The notes under the pieces are model-generated. The model did not search any database, was not told the DNA's origin, and was given only the letters and a program-made list of their open reading frames with translations. A stretch of 6,566 nt of DNA. Origin: Burkholderiales bacterium (GTDB lineage Bacteria > Pseudomonadota > Gammaproteobacteria > Burkholderiales > SG8-39). The stretch covers positions 1 through 6,566 of the forward strand of contig JADGRR010000164.1 in the NCBI GenBank assembly GCA_017880745.1, read 5' to 3'. Made by a program: the position numbers and the translations under genes. Shown one piece after another: positions 1 through 5,998 of the stretch (position 1 is the first letter of the stretch; each line of letters opens with the position of its first letter).

Positions 1-589
1 CGACGTTGTTGCCGCAGTTGATGATGTAGTTCACGTAGGGCGTGTCCGGCGAGACGATGAAGGCGCGATGCCAAAGCTCGCCGTACAAATGCTCGGAGTG
101 ATAGCACTTCACGCCCTGTCCCGCACCGAAACCCTGGTCCACCGGACCCCACGCGGCCATGAACGCGGGGAACGTGCCCATGTACTGCACCGGCGTGCCG
201 CCGCCGCCGCTCGAGACCGCGAGACGCGGAAACCCGGATGCGTCGGTCAAACCGTTGGCGCGCAGTTCGCGCAGCTTCGCGCCGACGATCCCGAAAGCCT
301 CGGTCCAGCTGATCGGCACGAACCCGGGGTCTTCGTGGCGGCCCTTTTTCGGATTGGTCCGCTTCATCGGCTGCTTCACCCGGTTCGGGTTGTAGGTCTT
401 CTGGATCAGGCCATACGCCTTGACGCAGACGCGCCCGCCGCCGGGATGCTGGCTGCGAATGTCCCAGTTCGATTCGATGCGCGTGGCGACGCCGTTCTCC
501 ACCTCGACTTTCATCAGGTCGGGGCCCGAGACGCACTGGTAACAGTAGATCGGGACCTGCTTCTTGCCGCCGCTCGTTGAATCTGCCAT
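1..589 (-). CDS. Molybdopterin-dependent oxidoreductase, catalytic subunit (N-terminal part, cut by window edge)
   Basis: Read from 589 leftward this gives 196 codons with no stop before the edge. The family (DMSO reductase/CISM) uses a bis-pterin Mo or W cofactor and usually a [4Fe-4S] cluster for two-electron redox chemistry. Seen: an N-terminal cluster region with C16, C19 and C55 (YCYQC...GGRVCVKAYG), then YNPNRVKQPMKRTNPKKGR and DPGFVPISWTEA, the usual substrate-loop and cofactor-entry pattern. C162 in VKCYHSEHLYGE is a candidate Mo ligand. The third cluster cysteine of the usual C-x2-C-x3-C is absent. There is no Tat or Sec signal at the N-terminus (MADSTSGGKK), so a cytoplasmic enzyme is inferred. 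The start is supported by GAGGAG (600-605 on the other strand) about 10 nt upstream. An aromatic or acyl-CoA oxidoreductase such as a PadB-type enzyme is possible, but the substrate cannot be read from this fragment. The rest of the gene and any electron-transfer subunits lie outside the window. Confidence 0.9.
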   Translation of the reverse strand, partial: MADSTSGGKKQVPIYCYQCVSGPDLMKVEVENGVATRIESNWDIRSQHPGGGRVCVKAYGLIQKTYNPNRVKQPMKRTNPKKGRHEDPGFVPISWTEAFGIVGAKLRELRANGLTDASGFPRLAVSSGGGGTPVQYMGTFPAFMAAWGPVDQGFGAGQGVKCYHSEHLYGELWHRAFIVSPDTPYVNYIINCGNNV

Positions 590-1115
590 GCGGTATTTGC
601 TCCTCGCTTGCTTTCGACACGCCGGGCATCGGGCCAGCCGCCGTAGTGCTGAAACGCATAAACGACGATTCCGGCGCCACAACTTCGACGATGCGGCTAC
701 TAGCTGGTCCGATGGTTCCCGCATCCAGATTACATCACACCGGCGCCATGTTCCAGGCCTCTCGACGCAACCGGCATTGCAATCGGCCGGGCGCAGGCGC
801 ACCATGCTCGCAGCGCAATGCCCGGCGGCGCTGAATCGGCGCCAAACCGCCGCCAGCGGCCAGACGCGCGAAAAGAGCAGGATTGGATTTTCCTCTCTCT
901 TGCTTGCGGAACTGACGAGAACGCGCGCGTCTGCCGCATGGATCGAGTTGTTGAACGCGGCCGGTGTGCCGTCCGGGAGGCCCGGTCAGGCCGAAGGCCG
1001 TAACCCGCCGATTCTGCTTGACGTGAGGTCCATGGCGGGTTGCGGCCCGATGCGACCAACGCACTGCACCAGGAAAATCACTTGTGTTTTCACCGCGAAT
1101 TGGAATAAGGCATTG
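590..1115. other. Intergenic stretch, no recognisable gene
   Basis: This spacer lies between the divergently oriented molybdoenzyme and acyltransferase genes. I read it in all six frames. Frames stay open by chance in GC-rich DNA, including one that runs into the acyltransferase, but none gives family-like protein. The base just left of the acyltransferase (about 1075-1115) is richer in A and T, as a promoter region would be, but no good sigma-70 pair is visible. An inverted repeat with 8-bp arms (GGCATTGC at 773-780, GCAATGCC at 815-822, 34-nt loop) is present and has no obvious role. Both flanking genes must start from within this stretch. Confidence 0.6.
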
Positions 1116-1799
1116 TTGACGACTGTTCCGACGCCACGCCGGTTGGTCATTTTCGGTGCCAGCAACATCGTCTCCGATCTGTTCGACTGCGCACTCGCCA
1201 ACGGTCTCGTGCCTGCAACAGTGGTTCTGCACCTGGCCGAATCCGCCGGCGAACGCGACCTGCCGCTGGCGGCACGGATCGCAGCGCTGAATGGCCTGTG
1301 CGCGCCGCCGCTGGTGGAAACCCTGGAAGCGTTCCACCCCGCGGCAGACGAGCTTTATATCCTTGGCCCGACGACGCCCACCCGCGAGAATCTGGCGGCG
1401 GAACTCGAGCGTCGCTTCGCTCTTCGTTATCACACGCTGATTCATCCCAGCGCGTATGTCTCGCCGCTCGCGCGGCTGGGTGAGGGTGTCTTTATCGGTG
1501 CCAACAGCGTAATCGCTCCCGGTGCCCATCTCGACGATCATGTCTTCGTCAACCGTGGCGTCACCATCGGTCACGACACCCATGTCGGTTCCTACTCGCG
1601 CATCCAGCCCGGTGCCGCCCTCGGCGGGCTATCCCGCATCGGCCGGGGTGTCACCATCGCCATCGGTGCGACTGTGCTGGAGCGACTGCTTGTCGGCGAC
1701 GGCGCGTTCATCGGCGCCGGTGCGGTAGTGACCGAGGATGTCCCGGGGAAAACGCTGGTGACGGGCAACCCGGCGAAATTCAAGAAGCAGTTGACCTAA
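1116..1799 (+). CDS. NeuD/PglD-type sugar acyltransferase (left-handed beta-helix)
   Basis: About 227 residues. The N-terminal PglD-type Rossmann-like domain begins RRLVIFGASN (residues 8-17), with the Gly-Ala-Ser nucleotide-loop pattern. From about residue 110 hexapeptide repeats build a left-handed beta-helix: VFIGAN, VIAPGA, VFVNRG, VTIGHD, VGSYSR, IQPGAA and so on, ending GNPAKFKKQLT. H153-D154 in TIGHDTHVG sits where the catalytic His and its acidic partner lie in PglD/NeuD enzymes, which acetylate amino or hydroxyl groups on sialic or bacillosamine-type sugars from acetyl-CoA. The exact sugar is unknown. Start choice: TTG at 1116 (or 1113) follows AAGG at 1107-1110 and puts the Rossmann motif at the family's usual distance. 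ATGs at 1032 and 1050 would add 22-28 unrelated residues. It is convergent with the glycosyltransferase and overlaps its last codons; a shared role in surface glycan decoration is inferred. Confidence 0.88.
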   Translation: MTTVPTPRRLVIFGASNIVSDLFDCALANGLVPATVVLHLAESAGERDLPLAARIAALNGLCAPPLVETLEAFHPAADELYILGPTTPTRENLAAELERRFALRYHTLIHPSAYVSPLARLGEGVFIGANSVIAPGAHLDDHVFVNRGVTIGHDTHVGSYSRIQPGAALGGLSRIGRGVTIAIGATVLERLLVGDGAFIGAGAVVTEDVPGKTLVTGNPAKFKKQLT

Positions 1800-3333
1800 G
1801 CCGCGCCGCGGCGCGCGTTGCCGCCAGTTCGCAGGCACCGATCAGGCTGGGGCCCGAGGCTTCGACGTCGAAGCGCTCGACGAAGCGGGCGCGCAATGCC
1901 TGCCCCATTTCGGAACGCAGCGCGGAATTTTCGGTGACGGCGGCGAGGCGTTCCATGTAGGCGTCGATATCGGGAAGCGCCCATTCACCCACTTTGTCAC
2001 CGCCGTCCGAGCCGGCGAATGCCAGAACCGGCAACCGCGCCGCCATCGCCTCGGCGACGCTGAATCCGCCGCCCATGCGCGGCGGATTGACGTAGATGTC
2101 GCACAGGCTCAACACGGCTGCCATGTCGGACCGTGTCCCCAGCGCCAGCACTTTGCCCGGCAGCAACTGCTGCAGGGCTTTCGGCACCTGCTCCTTGCCG
2201 CCCACCAGCAACCACACCGCGCCGGAGCGCCTGTTCAGCGCCTCGATCATGCGCGCTGCCCAGGGACCTCCCACCTCCTGCTCGAGCCGGAAACCGGCGG
2301 TGACCCAGATCACCGCGTCTTGGTCCAGCCCCAATTCCTCACGCGTTAGCTGCCACGGCCCCTTGGCAGGTTTTATGCGGTACGGGTGAAAATGGGCCAA
2401 GGGTGAGGGAAATCTTCCATTCCATACTGTCCGCGGCTGGCCCGCTCCCTCTTCCTCGGCGGTCAGCCAGACGTCCACCGGCGCCAGAGGCGGCACCGTG
2501 TTCGTGCTCAGGCCGATCACCGGCCGCACCGAATGCAACGCCGCTGCCAAGGGAGAATACAGACCCACGAACAGCACCGCGTCCGGATCGAAATCGGCCA
2601 CGATGGAGAGCATCGCGCGCCAGCGCGCCCTCATGCTGAACCGTTCATCGCTGACCGTCATGCTGACGCCCGCGGGCAAGGCACCGGACCAGTATGCAGG
2701 GTCTGGCGGCGGCAGGATCACGTTGCCGCTGCCGCCGTGAAACAGCGACATTTGCGGGGGCAGCAGTTCCTGGCAGGAAAACACATGGGCGCGCCGGCCT
2801 GCGCGCACCAGCATGTCGCACTGGTTGACCGCGAGCACGCTGGGCGTATGGAAAACATTGCCCACATGGGATGTCACCACCGCTACCCGCTCGATCATGC
2901 GGGGAATACGCGGCGTCAGTGATGCGGGCAACAATGCGGCGACATCATGCGCCAGGCGTTCGGCTATCTCCGGCAGGCGCGCTCCGGTCAGGGCGGCGAC
3001 GAAATCCGCGCGCCCCGGCTGAGTTACCAGAGCCTGGATGCAATGGAAGGCCGCAAATGCGGCCAGCCGGTCGGGATTGAACGGTTGTACTGCCAAAGTT
3101 TGCACAGCCGCCGCGTTGGAGAAACGGGCGTCACCCGTCGCTCTCGACAAAAAGGTGAGTCTCAGCACGTCGACCCGCGGATCGCCGATCTTCAGGGCAG
3201 CCAGGCGCTGCAATACGCGCTGTCGCTCGGTTTGATCCGGCGTATTCAGCCATATCTCGAACAGACCGTGCCAGCGCTGGGCGCACTGCGGTTCGGCCAG
3301 GGTTTGCTCGAGAAGATCCTGCAGGAGCTGCAT
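1780..3333 (-). CDS. GT-B fold glycosyltransferase with helical N-terminal domain
   Basis: 517 residues. Residues 1-140 are helix-rich and leucine/alanine-rich (LLQDLLEQTLAEP, WHGLFEIWL), resembling the TPR-like or helical domains found before some glycosyltransferases. A first Rossmann domain starts at about 148 (ERVAVVTSHVGNVFHT). The second starts at about 340 (AVIWVTAGFRL, then VWLLVGGKEQVP) and holds the nucleotide-sugar region DIYVNPPRMGGGFSVAEAMA (412-431) followed by LPVLAF. This fits GT4-like transferases that move a sugar from a nucleotide donor to a glycan or protein; donor and acceptor are unknown. The first Glu of the GT4 E-x7-E motif is not where expected: M420 stands eight residues before E428. 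The frame closes with a TAA just upstream (3343-3345), so ATG 3333 is the earliest start, yet no Shine-Dalgarno sequence precedes it. The 20-bp tail overlap with the acyltransferase suggests close co-evolution or a compact junction. Confidence 0.85.
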   Translation of the reverse strand: MQLLQDLLEQTLAEPQCAQRWHGLFEIWLNTPDQTERQRVLQRLAALKIGDPRVDVLRLTFLSRATGDARFSNAAAVQTLAVQPFNPDRLAAFAAFHCIQALVTQPGRADFVAALTGARLPEIAERLAHDVAALLPASLTPRIPRMIERVAVVTSHVGNVFHTPSVLAVNQCDMLVRAGRRAHVFSCQELLPPQMSLFHGGSGNVILPPPDPAYWSGALPAGVSMTVSDERFSMRARWRAMLSIVADFDPDAVLFVGLYSPLAAALHSVRPVIGLSTNTVPPLAPVDVWLTAEEEGAGQPRTVWNGRFPSPLAHFHPYRIKPAKGPWQLTREELGLDQDAVIWVTAGFRLEQEVGGPWAARMIEALNRRSGAVWLLVGGKEQVPKALQQLLPGKVLALGTRSDMAAVLSLCDIYVNPPRMGGGFSVAEAMAARLPVLAFAGSDGGDKVGEWALPDIDAYMERLAAVTENSALRSEMGQALRARFVERFDVEASGPSLIGACELAATRAAARLRSTAS

Positions 3334-3335
3334 GC

Positions 3336-3458
3336 CGCGAGATTATCGTCAATCGGGATATCGAACAAGCTTTCGAACGGTGTAAGGGCCGAAACAAGGC
3401 CGGTGGCGGCCAGTGCAGCTGTGAACTTGCGGCGGGATTTGCTTTACGGGTTCCTCAT
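3336..3458 (-). pseudogene. Remnant of an exported protein gene: Tat-like signal peptide with stop at codon 5
   Basis: A strong ribosome binding site (AAGGAGGAG at 3469-3461) stands 2 nt from ATG 3458. The frame reads M-R-N-P, then TAA (3446-3444), then continues as SKSRRKFTAALAATGLVSAL followed by TPFESLFDIPIDDNLAA. SRRKF matches the twin-arginine motif (S/T-R-R-x-F), and the following hydrophobic stretch with VSA fits a Tat signal and cleavage region. The frame overlaps the glycosyltransferase ATG out of register and soon ends. The most likely reading is the 5' fossil of a secreted protein, for example a solute-binding protein or enzyme, transcribed divergently from the monooxygenase and then cut off by nonsense mutation and deletion. 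Alternatives are an original N-terminal extension of the glycosyltransferase lost by nonsense plus frameshift, a sequencing error, or a 4-codon leader peptide. Family unknown. Confidence 0.55.
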
Positions 3459-3521
3459 GGCTCCTCCTTATGTAGAAGCGGGCCGCTCGTATGTCGCCAA
3501 CCGGTGCGACGCGAGCCGCGC

Positions 3522-3550
3522 TTGTGTTAAATGTTATGGAAAATTACAAT
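3522..3550 (+). promoter_or_regulatory. Sigma-70-type promoter and palindromic site, rightward (toward monooxygenase)
   Basis: TTGTGT (3522-3527, 3/6) and TACAAT (3545-3550, 5/6) are 17 bp apart. A start near 3557 leaves only about 4 nt before ATG 3561, which fits the lack of a Shine-Dalgarno sequence there. AAATTACAATTT (3541-3552) has perfect 5-bp inverted arms and a direct repeat TGTTA lies at 3525-3529 and 3532-3536. Either could be an operator for the MarR regulator downstream, since MarR proteins bind AT-rich palindromes across promoters. That link is inference. Confidence 0.4.
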
Positions 3551-3561
3551 TTACCTGTCAA
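3533..3561 (-). promoter_or_regulatory. Sigma-70-type promoter, leftward (toward signal-peptide remnant and glycosyltransferase)
   Basis: On the minus strand there is TTGACA (6/6 to consensus, plus-strand 3556-3561), a 17-bp spacer, and CATAAC (4/6, plus-strand 3533-3538). Transcription would start near 3526 and run through the strong ribosome binding site at 3469-3461. It is the best promoter candidate in the window and would supply mRNA for the glycosyltransferase, which has no ribosome binding site of its own. The -35 box covers the first base of the monooxygenase ATG, so this promoter overlaps the opposing one. Prediction only. Confidence 0.45.
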
Positions 3562-4760
3562 TGAAGACTCGGAACGAAGAACCTGTGGTTGTCGCTGGCG
3601 GCGGAATCGGCGGCCTTGCGGCCGCGCTCGCGCTCGCCATCAAAGGATTTCGCGTGACGGTGCTCGAGCAGGCGTCCCAGTTTGCTGAAATCGGGGCCGG
3701 GATCCAACTGGCGCCGAATGCCTGGGCAGTCCTCGATGCCCTCCAGGTCGGCGCGCTGGTAAAGCGGGACGCCGTATTCATCGAGAAGCTGCTGCTGATG
3801 GACGGAATCAGCGGGGATACCGTGATCGACATCCCGTTGGACAATCAATTCCGCGCGCGCTATGGCAATCCGTACGCCGTAACCCACCGCGCAGACATCC
3901 ACGCCTCTTTGCTGGAGGGCTGCCAGGCAAGAAGCGACCTCATCGAACTTCGGACAGATAGCCGGGTCACCGGTTTCACCATCGAGACGCACGGGCTGCG
4001 GGTGGAAATCGAGGACGACGAAGCCATCGCAGCGGTCGCCCTTGTCGGCGCCGACGGTGCGCGCTCCGTTGTGCGCCGGAGAATCCTGGGAGACGGGGAC
4101 CCTCCCGTTTCGGGCCACCTGTGCTATCGGGCGGTGCTCCCTGTCGACGATATGCCATCCGATCTGCGCTGGCCTGCGGCGACTTTGTGGGCGGGGCCCG
4201 ACACGCATATTGTCCACTACCCACTGCGAGGCGGAAAACTGTTCAACCTCGTGGCGACGGTAGTTCGCACAGACACACGCGGCGGCCACAATGAGGAGGC
4301 TACTCCGGAGGAGGTGCTCCCGTTCTTTGCGCATAACAGCGAAAAGCCGATGAGCATCATGAGGGTTCCAAAGGTGTTTCGCCGCTGGATGCTTCGCTTT
4401 CGGGAACCGGGCGAGACCTGGATCCAGGGTCCCGTGGCTCTGCTTGGCGATGCTGCCCACCTGATGCTCCAGTACATGGCGCAAGGGGCAGCGATGGCCA
4501 TGGAGGACGCTATTTGCCTTGCCTATTGCGCCGATCGGGCGGACGGCGATTTCGAAGCTGCATTCCAGGCCTATCAGGCCACGCGGCTGGTGCGCGCATC
4601 GCGGGTGCAGCTATCTGCCAAGTTGCTCGGGCTGGTATTCCATGCCAAAGGTGTCGAACGTCTGGTCCGAAACAACATTTACCAGGGGCGATGCCCCGAC
4701 AAATATTACGAGGCACTCGACTGGGTCCTTACCTCGCCGGACTACGTGCGGAATTTCTGA
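3561..4760 (+). CDS. FAD-dependent aromatic hydroxylase, 3-hydroxybenzoate 6-hydroxylase-like
   Basis: 399 residues, the normal size for class A flavoprotein monooxygenases. These use NADH or NADPH and O2; 3-hydroxybenzoate 6-hydroxylase makes gentisate. Seen in order: FAD-binding GGGIGG (G13-G18), GAGIQLAPNA near 46-55, the R-A-D of THRADIH, the DG motif with D165 (VGADGARS), H216-I-V-H-Y220, then GDAAHLMLQYMAQGA with D297 and Q304. H216, Y220 and Q304 are each three positions from residues H213, Y217 and Q301 of the Rhodococcus enzyme as I recall it, which supports the substrate assignment. The proline that usually follows GDAAH is Leu301. ATG 3561 is chosen over ATG 3531 because it puts the GxGxxG motif near residue 13 and 3531 lies inside the promoter. 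The MarR gene follows after 67 bp and is probably co-transcribed. A related salicylate-type hydroxylase remains possible; NagX/XlnD/MhbM are the likely relatives. Confidence 0.85.
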   Translation: MKTRNEEPVVVAGGGIGGLAAALALAIKGFRVTVLEQASQFAEIGAGIQLAPNAWAVLDALQVGALVKRDAVFIEKLLLMDGISGDTVIDIPLDNQFRARYGNPYAVTHRADIHASLLEGCQARSDLIELRTDSRVTGFTIETHGLRVEIEDDEAIAAVALVGADGARSVVRRRILGDGDPPVSGHLCYRAVLPVDDMPSDLRWPAATLWAGPDTHIVHYPLRGGKLFNLVATVVRTDTRGGHNEEATPEEVLPFFAHNSEKPMSIMRVPKVFRRWMLRFREPGETWIQGPVALLGDAAHLMLQYMAQGAAMAMEDAICLAYCADRADGDFEAAFQAYQATRLVRASRVQLSAKLLGLVFHAKGVERLVRNNIYQGRCPDKYYEALDWVLTSPDYVRNF

Positions 4761-4763
4761 GCT

Positions 4764-4799
4764 GGATCCAAGGCGCGCTCATAAGGCGCGATAGGATCC
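4764..4799 (+). repeat. Intergenic hairpin between monooxygenase and regulator
   Basis: GGATCC at 4764-4769 and 4794-4799 are self-complementary and can pair. Inside, CGCGC (4774-4778) pairs with GCGCG (4786-4790) around loop TCATAAG. The result is an interrupted stem-loop filling about half of the 67-bp spacer. The octamer AAGGCGCG also occurs twice in direct orientation. There is no following T-run, so it is not a classic intrinsic terminator. It may tune regulator expression or mRNA stability, or have no role. Confidence 0.5.
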
Positions 4800-4827
4800 C
4801 TTTCCGGAAGCATCCAAGGGGGATTTC

Positions 4828-5346
4828 TTGGCAGTGCGTCAGAAAGGCAACAGTCCGACAAGCGCGCAAAAAGCGCCGGCGTCCCATCGACCGCGCGTGG
4901 TCTCGCCAATCCGACACATTCACGGTCTGGACTACGATGTGCTGGACGAAATGCTGGGCTACTGCCTGCGCAGAGCTCAAGTCGCCATGTTCCTGTCTTT
5001 CTATGAAGCGACGCGGGGCCAGACCATTACACCGCCCCGCTTCACCGCATTGGTCATAATTGGCGCCAATCCAGGGATCAGCCAATCCACGCTTGGCGCA
5101 GCCCTTGGCATCGCGCGTTCAGGTGCGATGTACCTTACGCAGTGGATGGTGGACCGCAAACTCGTCGAGCGGCGACATATTCCAAACGACGGACGCTCCT
5201 GGGGTCTGCACCTCACCGGGTACGGGCGGAAGGTCACGGAAAAGATGAAGCGCGGCGTTCTCGCCCAAGACCGAAAACGATCTTCAGTGCTCCCTGACCA
5301 AGAGCGCAACGAGCTGTTTCGCCTGCTATCGAAACTGGCCGGCTAG
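4828..5346 (+). CDS. MarR-family transcriptional regulator
   Basis: 172 residues from TTG 4828. A basic, probably disordered N-terminal tail of about 25 residues precedes the helical region with DYDVLDEMLGYCLRRAQ (35-51). The winged helix covers about 70-135: PPRFTALVIIGANPG, helix-turn-helix SQSTLGAALGIARSGAMYLTQWMVDRKLVERR, and wing PNDGRSWGLHLT with D121 and R123, the classic MarR D-x-R wing. A C-terminal helix completes the dimer region. MarR proteins bind DNA as dimers and often release it on binding a phenolic ligand; MobR, for example, controls 3-hydroxybenzoate oxidation. Control of the preceding monooxygenase is inferred from position. AAGGGGGA (4816-4823) is the ribosome binding site; both TTG 4828 and GTG 4834 fit it, and GTG has the more usual spacing. 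The nearest plus-strand promoter is that of the monooxygenase. Confidence 0.85.
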   Translation: MAVRQKGNSPTSAQKAPASHRPRVVSPIRHIHGLDYDVLDEMLGYCLRRAQVAMFLSFYEATRGQTITPPRFTALVIIGANPGISQSTLGAALGIARSGAMYLTQWMVDRKLVERRHIPNDGRSWGLHLTGYGRKVTEKMKRGVLAQDRKRSSVLPDQERNELFRLLSKLAG

Positions 5347-5378
5347 TTAACGAGAACTGCAGTGGTCGGCAAGTGTGC

Positions 5379-5870
5379 TCATTCAACCGGTATCGGCCGC
5401 GCCCAGGTTGTAAACGCAATTGATCTCCCCACGGGAATATTCGCGTGAAAACCCTCTACAATCGGCGGGCTTACGGGCGCATCCGATTTCCAGGTAATCA
5501 GAAAATTCGCCCCGGAGCCACCCGTGTCGTCACTTCGGGGAACAAATATCTCGTAGGTTCCCATGGGTCCGATCGTCTGCGGTGATGCTGCATACTCTCT
5601 GAGCTTTTTGCCGCCAGTGTCGTAGTACTGTGCGGAACTTATGCGGATTGATTTCGCGGGGTCCGTATTCCGAATGCTCACGGAGATTGAAACCAGCGTC
5701 TTCATCGGCTGACCCGTGCTATCCACCTCACCGTGCCAGACGTGCGAATAGATCGGCAGATACAGGGTTTGCCCCATCGACCGGCCCGGCAATATTCGAT
5801 CCGATGTTTGGCCAAATGCAAGGCTGCTGGACAATGCAAGCAAAATCAATGAGACGATCACTGAGTGCAT
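5379..5870 (-). CDS. Exported DUF3124-family protein
   Basis: 163 residues. Residues 2-20 form a Sec signal peptide (MHSVIVSLILLALSSSLAFG) with likely cleavage after A-F-G, before QTS. The mature part matches what I know of DUF3124: GQTLYLPIYSHVWHG near 34-48, SISVSIRNTDPAKSIRISSAQYYDTGGK, then GPMGTYEIFVPRSDDTGGSGANFLITWKSD and PPIVEGFHAN. It is predicted to be a small beta-sandwich protein in the periplasm; no biochemical role is established to my knowledge. The start is supported by GGAG (5876-5879, other strand) 5 nt upstream. It is convergent with the MarR gene, 32 bp apart, with no terminator-like hairpin seen in that gap, so it is probably a separate unit. Confidence 0.85.
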   Translation of the reverse strand: MHSVIVSLILLALSSSLAFGQTSDRILPGRSMGQTLYLPIYSHVWHGEVDSTGQPMKTLVSISVSIRNTDPAKSIRISSAQYYDTGGKKLREYAASPQTIGPMGTYEIFVPRSDDTGGSGANFLITWKSDAPVSPPIVEGFHANIPVGRSIAFTTWARPIPVE

Positions 5871-5998
5871 AAAGGCTCCGGGACGAGACGAGCTCGCCGA
5901 ATGATATATTCGCGAAGCTCCACCACGGCAGTTTAAACCAGGTACAAAATAAAACGCAGCAAAGCGGCCCGCTTTCGTCTGCGGTTTCAGAGTACTCG

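Noticed and set aside
908..920. 13-bp match GGAACTGACGAGA also at 6499-6511
   Set aside because: A single 13-mer match is within chance expectation for a window of this size; one copy lies inside PPOX coding sequence.
564..1115. Open frame extending the acyltransferase upstream to 564, giving a 411-residue protein
   Set aside because: The added 184 residues are Arg/Ser/Ala-rich, resemble no domain, and overlap the 5' end of the molybdoenzyme. The Rossmann motif belongs close to the N-terminus and TTG 1116 has a ribosome binding site.
735..1583. 282-codon minus-strand frame opposite the acyltransferase
   Set aside because: It is the antisense shadow of a clearly conserved beta-helix protein and its translation has no family features.
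3558..4484. 308-codon minus-strand frame opposite the monooxygenase
   Set aside because: Antisense shadow; the plus strand carries all class A flavoprotein motifs in order.
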